From NCBI RefSeq assembly GCF_000425305.1, contig NZ_AUDE01000001.1:62001-126000 (forward strand): 64,000 bases of DNA. The letters are read 5' to 3'. Position numbers and translations under genes: made by a program. The DNA is from Psychroserpens burtonensis DSM 12212. Lineage in GTDB: Bacteria > Bacteroidota > Bacteroidia > Flavobacteriales > Flavobacteriaceae. Of this stretch, positions 53,867 through 63,262 are shown one piece after another (position 1 is the first letter of the stretch; each line of letters starts with the position of its first letter). Under the pieces are notes generated by a model. That model was not told the DNA's origin. It did no database searches and saw nothing but the letters and a program-made list of their open reading frames with translations.

Positions 53867-54522
53867 TGGTTAGATTAGAGAGAGAAGACATAGGGTTTAT
53901 TGAAAATTATTTAGAAAACTCAGATATTTTTTATGCAGATATTCGTTTGGAAATGACAGATCATGTAGCTTCGGAAATTGAACAACTCATGAGCTCAGAA
54001 AACACAGAATTCTATGAGACTTTTAAATCTTACATGGTAAATAATAAAACTGTGTTATTAGAAAATAATAAACAATTTATAAGAGCAGCAGATACATCTA
54101 TTTTAAAACGATTATATTTTGAATTAATCAAACGCCCTACTTTACTTGTCTTTTGTGCACTATTATTTATGAGTTATAAATGGTTGTTGACCATTGATGT
54201 TGAGAACTTGAAAGACTATATGGTAATGATTCCTATAATATCGATTACACCATTTTTAATAGTATATGTTTGTTCACTGAAAATATTTAAAATACCTCGA
54301 TTTTCTGGAGTTGAACGTTTGGGGCTTTTGTATTTAATGAGTTTTCAAGTATTTAATTTATTATCTTTATTTACAAGGATTTATGTCAAAAGTGAGCATA
54401 ACTTTTATATTGTAGCGCTACTAATAGCAATCATAGTAACATTCAGTTTGCTAATCATAAAAATCACTTTTAAAATTATTAACCAGTATCGTAATGATTA
54501 TAAATTCATGAAATCTTTGTAA
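53866..54522 (+). CDS. Membrane protein of unknown function, PadR-linked (1)
   Basis: A 218-residue protein with an acidic N-terminal domain of about 85 residues (IRLEMTDHVASEIEQLM) and four membrane helices. The DHVASEIE motif corresponds to VDHLANDIE in the next protein, so the two are paralogues. I do not recognise a named family. It overlaps padR and the next gene by one base each, so all three are translationally coupled and the PadR protein is likely to control them. Confidence 0.72.
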   Translation: MVRLEREDIGFIENYLENSDIFYADIRLEMTDHVASEIEQLMSSENTEFYETFKSYMVNNKTVLLENNKQFIRAADTSILKRLYFELIKRPTLLVFCALLFMSYKWLLTIDVENLKDYMVMIPIISITPFLIVYVCSLKIFKIPRFSGVERLGLLYLMSFQVFNLLSLFTRIYVKSEHNFYIVALLIAIIVTFSLLIIKITFKIINQYRNDYKFMKSL

Positions 54523-55211
54523 TGAAAATATCCCAAGATGAAATACAAGACCTCTATGCTTTTACAAGACAACATTTTGTAGAACACTATGATTTACAAA
54601 CTGAACTTGTAGATCATTTAGCCAACGATATTGAATCCATTTGGATCAAACAACCCAAGTTATATTATAGAGAGGCTCGTGATAAAGCATTTAAAAAGTT
54701 TGGGGTTTTTGGTTTTATGGATGTGCTTGAAAAACGTCATAAGGCGATGAATAAAAAATACATCAAATATTTATGGCTCGAATTTAAAAAGTGGTTTGCA
54801 TTACCGAAGTTATTAATAACACTAACTGTTTTTATCGCCTTTTATACCGCTTTCTCAACAAATATGGCATCTTACGTTTTAGTGTTGTCTTATGGATTAA
54901 TAGCAATTTGGTGTATTTTTAAAAGCATACAACTAAACAGGCAATTTAGACGTAGAAAAGAGAAATCTCAAAAGAAATGGATGTTGGAAGAAATTATTTT
55001 TAAACAGGCAGGTGGTTCTGCTTTGATACTCATTTCTCAATTACCAACTTGGTTTAGAATTTCTGGAGATTATTTCGATTCCTATGGCTTTATAATTCTC
55101 ATATCAATTTTTTCAACTTTATTTGTACTTTGGATGTACGTAAGTTTTGAGCTACTTCCCAATAAAGCCGAAGACCTTCTCAATGAAACCTATCCAGAAT
55201 TTAGTTTGTAA
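54522..55211 (+). CDS. Membrane protein of unknown function, PadR-linked (2)
   Basis: A 229-residue protein with the same plan as its upstream neighbour: an N-terminal domain with YDLQTELVDHLANDIES, then about four helices. Basic RRRKEKSQKKW lies between helices two and three. It is the third gene of the PadR operon. Function unknown; the usual PadR-linked partners are sensor-like or transport membrane proteins. Confidence 0.72.
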   Translation: MKISQDEIQDLYAFTRQHFVEHYDLQTELVDHLANDIESIWIKQPKLYYREARDKAFKKFGVFGFMDVLEKRHKAMNKKYIKYLWLEFKKWFALPKLLITLTVFIAFYTAFSTNMASYVLVLSYGLIAIWCIFKSIQLNRQFRRRKEKSQKKWMLEEIIFKQAGGSALILISQLPTWFRISGDYFDSYGFIILISIFSTLFVLWMYVSFELLPNKAEDLLNETYPEFSL

Positions 55212-55268
55212 CAAATCAAGATTATCAACTACTAATATTTTAGAACAGAAAATCAACAAACATAAACC

Positions 55269-55673
55269 ATGAAAAAATTATTATTTGCCATCGCTTTTAT
55301 CTGCACACTATCCATTCAAGCACAAGACAATTCTGAATTTAAAACACAAACTATAGAATTCCTTAAACTTACAGGTACGGGAGATGCATTTAATAATGCT
55401 ATTGCTCAAATTGGAGCGATGGTTCCTGAAGAAAAAAAAGAGGCCTATACTAAGGAAGCCAGCAGAACGCTAGATGATGTATACAGTAAAATAGCAGAGG
55501 TTTATATGGAAGAGTTTACTGAAGAAGATATTGCTGAATTAGTCTTATTTTATAAATCTGACTTAGGCAAAAAACTATCTTCAAAACAAACTCAATTAAC
55601 ACAGTCTGGAATGATGATTGGTCAAACTTGGGGAATGGAGTTATCACAAATTGCTGGTAAATATGCTAATTAG
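55269..55673 (+). CDS. DUF2059 domain-containing secreted protein
   Basis: A 134-residue protein with a cleavable signal (about residues 1-18, ending IQAQ). The segment YMEEFTEEDIAELVLFYKSDLGKKL is the DUF2059 signature. Function unknown; probably periplasmic. It lies 57 nt after the membrane-protein pair and 23 nt before the exporter genes, in the same direction. Confidence 0.85.
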   Translation: MKKLLFAIAFICTLSIQAQDNSEFKTQTIEFLKLTGTGDAFNNAIAQIGAMVPEEKKEAYTKEASRTLDDVYSKIAEVYMEEFTEEDIAELVLFYKSDLGKKLSSKQTQLTQSGMMIGQTWGMELSQIAGKYAN

Positions 55674-55696
55674 TAAAATGTAATCAACCAAAAATT

Positions 55697-57172
55697 ATGA
55701 TCAAACGTTTTTTAAGTTTAGAGTGGAAACAATTTAGAAGAGCCTCTTATTTTCAAAAAGGAATTGCCATAAAAATTTTACTTTTTCTGGCGGTTTTATA
55801 TTTTGGGGGAATAGCAATTTTTGTTGGAGGCGCAATGTTCTTTGGGCTTAAAAAAATATTCCCAGAGATAGATCCAATAGTTATGGTTAATAATTTTTTA
55901 ATCTATTGGATATTATTTGAGTTAATGATTCGGTATTTTATGCAGCAACTGCCTGTAATGAACATTAAGCCATTAATGATTATTCCTATAAAAAGAAATA
56001 CGGTTATTCATTATCTATTGGGAAAAACAATGCTTTCGTTTTTCAATTTTATTTCACCTTTATTCCTACTTCCTTTTTCGATTGTTTTATTATTTCAAGG
56101 CTACCCAGTAGCTAATGTAATCTTATGGTTTTTCGCTTTAATGTCTATTACCATGTCTATTAACTTTCTAAATTTTTTAATCAATAAAAGCAATACGGTT
56201 TTTTATGGTATTGCAGTTATGGTGATCGTAATTGTAGCATTAAAGTATTTTAACCTTTTTGATGTAACAGAACCGGTTGGTAAAATCTTTAATGGTTTAT
56301 ATAATCAGCCTTATTTAGCAATTATCCCATTGTTAATAGTGGTAGGCTTATATAAAGCAAATTTTAATTTTATCAGAAAAGGGTTTTATTTAGATGGCGC
56401 AGTATCTAAGAAAATAAAAGAAGTTAATGCAACTGATTTATCATGGATGGATCGTTTTGGAAGCGTTGCTCCTTTTTTGAAAAATGATATAAAAATGATT
56501 ACAAGAAATGCAAGACCAAAACAAGTGGTGCTCATGTCATTTTTCTTCTTGTTTTATGGTTTATTCTTTTTTACTCAAAAAGTGTATATTGAAGAGATGC
56601 CTTATCTATTAGGTTTCGCTTCAATATTTATTACTGGTGGTTTTCTTTTAAGCTTTGGTCAATTGGTGCCTTCTTGGGATAGTGAATATTATAAACTTTT
56701 AATGAGTCAAAATATTCCGTACAGACAATATTTAGAATCTAAATGGTATTTAATGGTTTTTGCAGTAATTGTTGCCTTTATATTAAGTACACCATACTTA
56801 TATTTTGGTATGGATATTTATTTAATAATAGCAGCTGGCGCATTATTTAATATTGGTCTAAACACATTTATCACCTTATTTGGAGGAGCCTTAAATAGGG
56901 TCCCAATAGAATTAGATACAAAAGCTAAAGCCTTTAGCAATACCAATGGTTTTAACCCAACGCAACTGCTTATAGCATTGCCAAAACTGATATTACCAAT
57001 AATCATCTTTTTTATACCTTATCATTTTATCAGTTTTAATGCAGGACTCATAGCGTTAGCATTATCTGGAGTTATTGGAATGGTGTTTAAAAACTTTTTT
57101 TTAAATAAAATAGAGCAAGTATACCAAAAAGGAAAATACAAGACCATTGCAGCATTTAGCGAAAAAAAATAA
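55697..57172 (+). CDS. DUF5687 family ABC-type exporter membrane subunit
   Basis: A 491-residue protein with about ten to twelve helices. It matches the DUF5687 family, which pairs with a single ATPase gene in flavobacteria. The N-terminus FLSLEWKQFRRASYFQKGIA and the repeated pattern of paired helices recall ABC-2 permeases. The ATPase follows 25 nt downstream. Substrate unknown. Confidence 0.82.
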   Translation: MIKRFLSLEWKQFRRASYFQKGIAIKILLFLAVLYFGGIAIFVGGAMFFGLKKIFPEIDPIVMVNNFLIYWILFELMIRYFMQQLPVMNIKPLMIIPIKRNTVIHYLLGKTMLSFFNFISPLFLLPFSIVLLFQGYPVANVILWFFALMSITMSINFLNFLINKSNTVFYGIAVMVIVIVALKYFNLFDVTEPVGKIFNGLYNQPYLAIIPLLIVVGLYKANFNFIRKGFYLDGAVSKKIKEVNATDLSWMDRFGSVAPFLKNDIKMITRNARPKQVVLMSFFFLFYGLFFFTQKVYIEEMPYLLGFASIFITGGFLLSFGQLVPSWDSEYYKLLMSQNIPYRQYLESKWYLMVFAVIVAFILSTPYLYFGMDIYLIIAAGALFNIGLNTFITLFGGALNRVPIELDTKAKAFSNTNGFNPTQLLIALPKLILPIIIFFIPYHFISFNAGLIALALSGVIGMVFKNFFLNKIEQVYQKGKYKTIAAFSEKK

Positions 57173-57197
57173 TTAGAATTTAAAACACACAATACGA

Positions 57198-57905
57198 ATG
57201 ATAATAACATCAAACCTATCAAAAAAATATAATGGCGTTTCCGTATTACATATCCAAAACCTTGAGATTCCAAAAGGTCAAAGTTTCGGATTAGTAGGTA
57301 ACAATGGCGCAGGAAAAACAACATATTTTAGTTTGTTGCTTGACTTAATTCAGCCAACTACAGGTTACATTAAAAACAATAACGTGCTGGTTCATGAAAG
57401 TGAAGATTGGAAACCATTTACCTCGTCTTTTATTGATGAAAGTTTTCTAATTGGTTATTTAACGTCTGAAGAATATTTTTACTTTATCGGTGAGCTTCGT
57501 GGGCAAAACAAAGCAGATGTAGACGCATTAGTATCTCAGTTTGAAGACTTTTTTCACGGTGAAATCCTGGGTCAAAAAAAGTACTTACGTGATTTGAGTA
57601 AAGGAAACCAGAAAAAAGCAGGAATCGTTGCAGCATTAATAGGAAATCCAGAAGTTATAATTCTTGATGAACCCTTCGCTAATTTAGACCCTACAACCCA
57701 AATTAGGTTAAAAGGGATTATTAAGGATCTTGCCGAAAAACAAGGGGTTACGGTTTTGGTATCTAGTCATGATTTAATGCATGTCACAGATGTTTGTGAA
57801 CGTATTGTTGTATTAGAGAAAGGTGAAGTCATAAAAGACTTGGCAACTAATGCTGCTACTCTTAAAGAATTGGAGGCGCATTTTGCTGGTAGTGAAATGG
57901 TGTAA
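57198..57905 (+). CDS. ABC transporter ATP-binding protein
   Basis: A 235-residue ATPase with Walker A GLVGNNGAGKTTYF, Walker B VIILDEPFANLDP and the switch His in VLVSSHDLMH. The signature motif reads LSKGNQKK instead of LSGGQ, a form seen in ABC-2 exporters. It energises the DUF5687 permease. Confidence 0.94.
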   Translation: MIITSNLSKKYNGVSVLHIQNLEIPKGQSFGLVGNNGAGKTTYFSLLLDLIQPTTGYIKNNNVLVHESEDWKPFTSSFIDESFLIGYLTSEEYFYFIGELRGQNKADVDALVSQFEDFFHGEILGQKKYLRDLSKGNQKKAGIVAALIGNPEVIILDEPFANLDPTTQIRLKGIIKDLAEKQGVTVLVSSHDLMHVTDVCERIVVLEKGEVIKDLATNAATLKELEAHFAGSEMV

Positions 57906-58267
57906 GATCTTTTCTCCCTCTCGCAAAAATTCACTCGCAAAGGCGCAAAGCCACTCAAATGAATAGTAAGTTGAAAATCTTGATGTTTTTATCTTAAAAC
58001 AAATAGTAATTACGTTTTTAAAAGAGTAATCATATAACGTTTTGCACATCATCGAGAAATCTGCGCATCAGCACTAATCCACAAACAGCTTCCAACCGGC
58101 TGAGTCTTGAGCTGCTGCGCCTTTACGAAAACGCCTCTCAACCAAGTAATTCCCTCCGACTTATCATTAAATAACTCTCCGCCAAACACCACAATACATC
58201 GATAAATCACCCATTTTTCAATGATAATTCAAAAAGATGCTTATTTTTACAGCGCTACATAATATAT
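57906..58267. other. 362-nt gene-poor gap with repeats and an ORF remnant
   Basis: No clear gene. The left part has CTCGCAAA at 57920 and 57934 and the related GCGCAAAG at 57943. The middle (58049-58210) is richer in GC and codon-like on the minus strand, described separately. The right part leads to the sprE start without an exact TAnnTTTG. Confidence 0.5.
58049..58210 (-). pseudogene. Possible 53-codon ORF or repeat remnant
   Basis: A minus-strand frame from a GTG at 58210 to TGA at 58049 has unusual composition for this genome: Cys, Trp and Gln codons and higher GC. It reads like the middle of a protein (FNDKSEGITWLR and QLKTQPVGSCLWISADAQIS). No RBS, promoter or known family. It might be a fragment of a dispersed repeat or of a lost gene. 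Confidence 0.3.
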
Positions 58268-60898
58268 ATGAGCGATTTTAGTTATAGTATTTATAAAAAA
58301 CGACACCTTTTGAATACATTTTTTAAAGTCTTATTATCAGTCTTTTGCGTAACAATGCTTATCACAAGTTGTTCACGTAAAAAAGATAAATTTATAAATC
58401 GAAATTTTCATGCTTTAGGCACCAAATACAACGTCTTGTATAACGGTAATATCGCATTAGAAAAAGGTCGAGAAACTGTTGATAATGCTGCAACAGATAA
58501 CTATTGGCAACTACTTCCAATAGAGCGTATGCAGGTCACAGAAGAAATCATATTACCTGGTCAATCTAAAAATCAAGATTTTGAACGTGCTGAAGAAAAA
58601 GCAATTAAGGCAGTTCAAAAACATGGGATGAACATCAAAGGTAAAGAGTATAATCCGCAAATAGACGAATCTTATTTACTCCTAGGTCAGGCACGTTATT
58701 TTGATCAACGTTTTGTGCCAGCTTTAGAAGCTTTCAACTACATCTTATACAAATATCCAGCTAGTGATAAAATTAATACAGCAAAAGTTTGGAGAGAAAA
58801 AGCAAACATTAGATTAGATAATAATAAGCTTGCTATTAAAAATCTAAAAAGACTTCTTGAGCAAGAAGAGCTAGAAGATCAAGATTTAGCAGATGCGACA
58901 TCTATTTTGGCGCAAGGATACATTAATGTAAAATCTAAAGATAGTGCTCTAACTCAATTGGCAATTGCAGCCGATTTCACAAAGAAGAACAAAGAAAAAG
59001 CACGTTTTAATTACATTATTGGTCAGCTATATAACGAATTCGGAATAAAAGATAGCGCTAACTTAGCGTTTGATAAAGTTATTGATATGCACCGCAAAAT
59101 CCCGAGGCCTTATTATATTAATGCACACCTAGCCAAATCAAATAACTTTGATATCGAAAACGGGAATCAAATCGAGTTTCTTGAATATTTGACAGATTTA
59201 GAAGAAGACCGAGAAAATCGCCCGTATTTAGATAAGATTTTTTACCGTATTGCAGAGTTTCATAGAACCAATGAAAGAGATTCTATGGCAATCGCATATT
59301 ATAATAAATCGCTTCGTACCAATCTAGGTGACAAAGAGTTAAAGTCTAGAGATTATGCCACCTTAGGTGATATGAGCTTTGATATTGCAGAGTATAAGGT
59401 TGCGGGAGCATACTACGATAGCACAATGATGAATATGAAGCTTAACTCTAAGCCATATCGTGTTGTTCAACGGAAACGTGAGAATCTTGAAGATGTCATC
59501 TATTATGAAGATATCGCTCAATCAAATGACAGTATTTTGAGATTGGTAAATCTTTCTGAAATAGATAGGCTTACTTATTTTACAGCATACACTGAAGAAT
59601 TAAAAGTTTTAGCAGAAGCTGAAAGAGAAAAAGCTGAAGCTGAAGAGCGTCGAAATGCATCTGGCTCGGGTCTAAAAACTAAAGAGAACAATGCGCAACT
59701 TGGTAGTAAAGCGGGAGGGAAATCAATGACAAACTCAACTAATACTCGAGGAGGTAAAGAGAGCAATTTTTACTTTTATAATCCTACAACAGTTGCCTAC
59801 GGTAAAAGTGAATTCGCAAAAGTTTGGGGCGATAGAGAATTAAAAGATAATTGGAGACTATCTGATTCTAAAGGCAACGGATTTAATAGTATAGAAACAA
59901 TTGATGTTGCTGCGAATGCGTCAGATGAGGAACGTTTTGACCCTGAGTTTTACATATCAAAAATCCCTACAGACCAAAAGTTAATTGATAGTTTAGCTAA
60001 AGAAAGAAACTATGCCTATTATCAATTAGGGACTATTTATAAAGAAAAGTTTAAAGAGTATACATTAGCTAAAGTCAAGCTGGAGGAACTATTACAAAAT
60101 AATCCTGAAGACCGTTTGATATTACCTTCTAAATACAATTTGTATAAAATATATATAGAATTAGGATTGAGCAGTAAAGCCTCTGCAATGAAAGAGGACA
60201 TAGTAAGTACATATCCAGACTCGAGATATGCAAAAATATTACTCAACCCAAAATCAGAATTTGCCAAAGACGAAAATAGCCCAGAGAGTTTGTATAATAA
60301 TTTATATAAACTGTTTGGTGAGCAGCAATATGCCGAGGTAGTTCAAAAAGCAGAGCAATATATAAGTCAATTTCAAGGAGACCCTTTGGTGCCTAAATTT
60401 GAGATTTTAAAAGCGTCTGCTAATGGCAGATTAGTAGGCTTTGAGGCTTATAAAAAAGGCGTAAATTATATTGCATTGACCTATCCAAATTCCGAAGAAG
60501 GAAAAAAAGCAAAAGAGATTTTAGAAACCGTCATTCCTATAATGGCTAAAAAAGAATTTATTAGTAACGAAACGGGAAACCATTTCAACGTGATGTATCC
60601 TTTTGCGAATTCAGAAAAAAATCAAATAGAAGAATTTGTTAAAAAATTAGATAGCGCAATCTCAAAAGTAAGTTATTTTAAATTATCAACCTCAGTTGAT
60701 TTTTATGATGCTAATACGACCTTTGTTGTTGTCCACGGACTTAAAAGTGTTCAAGGGTCTACTGGTTTCGCAGAAATATTAAAAGAGAATAAAAAAAATA
60801 AAGATAAAATAAATAGACCTTTTTATTCAATTTCCTCACCTAACTACGAAATTGTACAGCGACATAAAAATTTAAACCAATACCTCGAATCTCAATAA
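58268..60898 (+). CDS. sprE: Type IX secretion / gliding motility lipoprotein SprE (PorW)
   Basis: An 876-residue lipoprotein: the signal ends in LITSC (Cys35). The body has tetratricopeptide-like repeats (SYLLLGQARYFDQRFVPALEAFNYILYKYP, split across the N-terminal third, and again near 595-760). SprE/PorW is needed for type IX secretion and gliding in Flavobacterium and for PorW function in Porphyromonas. The conserved N-terminus (NRNFHALGTKYNVLYNG) supports the call. The bactofilin gene starts 11 nt later. Confidence 0.9.
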   Translation: MSDFSYSIYKKRHLLNTFFKVLLSVFCVTMLITSCSRKKDKFINRNFHALGTKYNVLYNGNIALEKGRETVDNAATDNYWQLLPIERMQVTEEIILPGQSKNQDFERAEEKAIKAVQKHGMNIKGKEYNPQIDESYLLLGQARYFDQRFVPALEAFNYILYKYPASDKINTAKVWREKANIRLDNNKLAIKNLKRLLEQEELEDQDLADATSILAQGYINVKSKDSALTQLAIAADFTKKNKEKARFNYIIGQLYNEFGIKDSANLAFDKVIDMHRKIPRPYYINAHLAKSNNFDIENGNQIEFLEYLTDLEEDRENRPYLDKIFYRIAEFHRTNERDSMAIAYYNKSLRTNLGDKELKSRDYATLGDMSFDIAEYKVAGAYYDSTMMNMKLNSKPYRVVQRKRENLEDVIYYEDIAQSNDSILRLVNLSEIDRLTYFTAYTEELKVLAEAEREKAEAEERRNASGSGLKTKENNAQLGSKAGGKSMTNSTNTRGGKESNFYFYNPTTVAYGKSEFAKVWGDRELKDNWRLSDSKGNGFNSIETIDVAANASDEERFDPEFYISKIPTDQKLIDSLAKERNYAYYQLGTIYKEKFKEYTLAKVKLEELLQNNPEDRLILPSKYNLYKIYIELGLSSKASAMKEDIVSTYPDSRYAKILLNPKSEFAKDENSPESLYNNLYKLFGEQQYAEVVQKAEQYISQFQGDPLVPKFEILKASANGRLVGFEAYKKGVNYIALTYPNSEEGKKAKEILETVIPIMAKKEFISNETGNHFNVMYPFANSEKNQIEEFVKKLDSAISKVSYFKLSTSVDFYDANTTFVVVHGLKSVQGSTGFAEILKENKKNKDKINRPFYSISSPNYEIVQRHKNLNQYLESQ

Positions 60899-60909
60899 AT
60901 TATACACTT

Positions 60910-61347
60910 ATGTTTTCAGACAAAAAAACAGGACGTATGGCTTCAGACACAACCTCACAACAAAACACAATTGCTAAAGGCACTGTAATTACAGGTGATA
61001 TTATAAGCGAAGGCGATTTTAGAATCGAAGGCACAATTCAAGGCAATGTCAAAACACCAGGTAAGGTGGTTATTGGCAAAACAGGAATCATCAATGGAAC
61101 TTTAAAAAGTGCAAATGCAGATATTGAAGGCAAGTTTACCGGCAAGTTAATGCTGTCTGATACACTATCTTTAAAATCATCTGCACATGTAGAAGGTGAA
61201 GTTATGGTTGGTAAATTGGCTGTAGAGCCTGGTGCTGATTTTAATGCAACATGCTCTATGAAAGGCGCTTTAAAAGACATTAATAATGGCAACCCAACAG
61301 CGCAACAACAAACGCAAAAACCAGAAAAAGGGCAAATCACCCAGTAA
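60910..61347 (+). CDS. Bactofilin (polymer-forming cytoskeletal protein)
   Basis: A 145-residue protein with the beta-solenoid core of bactofilins (about residues 18-118): GTVITGDIISEGDFRIEGTI, GKVVIGKTGIING, ADIEGKFTGKL and HVEGEVMVGKL. Flanking ends are disordered and Gln/Lys-rich. Bactofilins polymerise at the membrane and scaffold cell-wall enzymes. It overlaps the AtpZ-like gene by 62 nt in another frame. Confidence 0.93.
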   Translation: MFSDKKTGRMASDTTSQQNTIAKGTVITGDIISEGDFRIEGTIQGNVKTPGKVVIGKTGIINGTLKSANADIEGKFTGKLMLSDTLSLKSSAHVEGEVMVGKLAVEPGADFNATCSMKGALKDINNGNPTAQQQTQKPEKGQITQ

Positions 61348-61537
61348 GTATTTAAGATTTACATCTGCAGCTTTCCAAATGGGAGCAACAATTTGGCTGG
61401 GTAATCTCCTCGGAAATTGGCTAGACTCAAAATTTGATAAAGACTTTTGGGAATCTACAGTAACACTACTTTCGGTATTTATGGCTATGTATATCGTCAT
61501 TGCTCAAGTGATCAAAGTCTCTAAAGAAGATGATTAA
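61286..61537 (+). CDS. atpZ: AtpZ/AtpI-family ATP synthase accessory protein
   Basis: An 83-residue protein with a basic N-terminus (1-20) and two membrane helices. RFTSAAFQMGATIWLGNLLGNWLD is the AtpZ/AtpI signature. Such proteins help c-ring assembly or Mg2+ supply. The start is inside the bactofilin gene: there is no ATG, GTG or TTG between 61286 and the conserved part. It overlaps the next gene by 8 nt. Confidence 0.85.
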   Translation: MATQQRNNKRKNQKKGKSPSKYLRFTSAAFQMGATIWLGNLLGNWLDSKFDKDFWESTVTLLSVFMAMYIVIAQVIKVSKEDD

Positions 61538-61925
61538 GAAATTCCTAATTTTTGTAGTGGCATTCGCTGTTTTATTTGCCGTTGTATATGGTTTTCAAGA
61601 GGTATTCATAAATCAATCATCTCAAGAGATTAGGTTTAGTGTGTTTGATACTAACGTGTTTTTTGGGGTAACGTCTTTGATTATTTGCATTCATTTTGAA
61701 ATTTTTTCGAGCATAAAAAAGTTACAGTCACAACTAGGCTTTATATACTTACCAACACTGTTTATAAAAGGAATTCTGTTTTTTATAATCTTCAAATCTT
61801 CAATTTTTAATTCTGAAACGTTGACCATCACAGAGCGGTTACATCTTTTAATTCCATTGCTTCTTTTTTTGGCGTTAGAGGTCTTTTTTATTACGCGAAT
61901 TTTAAAGGAGAAGCAAGCAAATTAG
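61530..61925 (+). CDS. Small four-helix membrane protein of the ATP synthase operon (possibly DUF6168)
   Basis: A 131-residue protein of four hydrophobic helices with no enzymatic motif. It occupies the place of atpI (uncI) between the AtpZ-like gene and atpB. I believe this is the flavobacterial DUF6168 family. An ATP synthase assembly role is suggested by position only. A promoter for atpB lies downstream, so this gene belongs to the upstream transcript. Confidence 0.65.
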   Translation: MIKKFLIFVVAFAVLFAVVYGFQEVFINQSSQEIRFSVFDTNVFFGVTSLIICIHFEIFSSIKKLQSQLGFIYLPTLFIKGILFFIIFKSSIFNSETLTITERLHLLIPLLLFLALEVFFITRILKEKQAN

Positions 61926-61977
61926 AGGGATTGTTTTAAACCTGATTACTCGTGAGATTTTAAGATAAAAAAACATA

Positions 61978-62006
61978 TTGTTATTTTAATAATTTCCGTA
62001 CTTTTG
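61978..62006 (+). promoter_or_regulatory. Promoter of the ATP synthase F0 genes
   Basis: TTG at 61978-61980, an 18-nt spacer and TACTTTTG at 61999-62006. The atpB ATG follows 39 nt downstream. Confidence 0.75.
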
Positions 62007-62045
62007 CACCGAATTTAGAAAGAGTAGTTTTTTGATTTTATAACA

Positions 62046-63224
62046 ATGAAGATATTTCAACAGCATTTTAAAAGTTTAGTAATTGTATGTGTACTGTTCT
62101 TCTCAACAGCGTCATTTGCAAATAGTTCTTCTGAAGGTGAAGGTCAAATCGATACTAAGAAAGAAGTCGAAGATTACATTTTACACCACATCCAAGATTC
62201 TCACGATTTCTCCTTGTTTTCTTACACAAGTGAAGAAGGTGAACGTAAGCATGTTGGTTTTCCGTTACCTGTCATTTTATGGACAAGCAATGGGTTAACA
62301 TCGTTTATGTCCTCTGAATTTCATCATAATGATGATGGACATGTAGTCGTTGAAAAAAACGGACTAAAGTTCGCTAAAATCCACTCGAAAATTTATGAAC
62401 TAGATGCAACGGCGTCTGTAATAAGTTTTGATGAAGAACAACATGCAAAAAATGCTCATAAAGTATTAGATTTTTCAATCACTAAGAGTGTTGTTGGAGT
62501 TTTGTTGATAGGGCTATTAATGTTCTTCTGGTTCTCACGTTTAGCAAGACAGTATAAAAAGAAAGCAATTCCAACAGGATTTAGTCGGGTTCTTGAACCT
62601 CTTGTATTATATGTAAGAGATGAAATTGCAAGACCAAACATTGGCGATAAACATTATAGAAAATTTACTGGGTATTTATTAACGGTGTTCTTTTTTATCT
62701 GGATCTTAAATTTATTGGGTTTAACACCTTTTGGATTTAATGTAACAGGACAATTGGCGGTTACAGCGTGTTTAGCAATCTTTACATTAGTTATTTATAC
62801 AGCAAGTGGTAATAAAGATTATTGGATGCATATGTTATGGATGCCAGATGCGCCTTGGTGGATTCGCCCAGTTTTAGCTATTATAGAACTAGCGGGAGCT
62901 TTTATCATTAAGCCATTTTCATTATTAGTACGTTTGTTTGCAAACATTTCGGCAGGACATATTGTGGTAATGAGTTTAATTGCAATTATGTTCACCCTAA
63001 AACAGTCTCTAGGAGTTGTGGGTGCTACGGCGTTGTCATTTGTGTTATCCTTTTTTATAACATTAATCGAAGTGTTAGTCGCGTTCTTACAAGCATATAT
63101 CTTTACAATGCTATCAGCATTATTTATTGGTATGGCAGTAGCAGAGCACGGACATGATCATGCTCATGATGAGAAAGGTCACGAAATTCCTGATGCAGAA
63201 GATGTGAGAGGAGATTTCATTTAA
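62046..63224 (+). CDS. atpB: F0F1 ATP synthase subunit a
   Basis: A 392-residue subunit a, longer than the 250-270 residues of proteobacterial forms. The extra N-terminus has a signal peptide (about 1-25) and a roughly 110-residue periplasmic domain, as is usual in Bacteroidota. The proton-path segment with the essential Arg is SLLVRLFANISAGHIVV. The C-terminal LQAYIFTMLSALFIGMAVAEH is typical, and a His-rich tail follows. Confidence 0.96.
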   Translation: MKIFQQHFKSLVIVCVLFFSTASFANSSSEGEGQIDTKKEVEDYILHHIQDSHDFSLFSYTSEEGERKHVGFPLPVILWTSNGLTSFMSSEFHHNDDGHVVVEKNGLKFAKIHSKIYELDATASVISFDEEQHAKNAHKVLDFSITKSVVGVLLIGLLMFFWFSRLARQYKKKAIPTGFSRVLEPLVLYVRDEIARPNIGDKHYRKFTGYLLTVFFFIWILNLLGLTPFGFNVTGQLAVTACLAIFTLVIYTASGNKDYWMHMLWMPDAPWWIRPVLAIIELAGAFIIKPFSLLVRLFANISAGHIVVMSLIAIMFTLKQSLGVVGATALSFVLSFFITLIEVLVAFLQAYIFTMLSALFIGMAVAEHGHDHAHDEKGHEIPDAEDVRGDFI

Positions 63225-63262
63225 CAAGAGTTTTTTTTAATTTAACTATAAATATTTTTACT

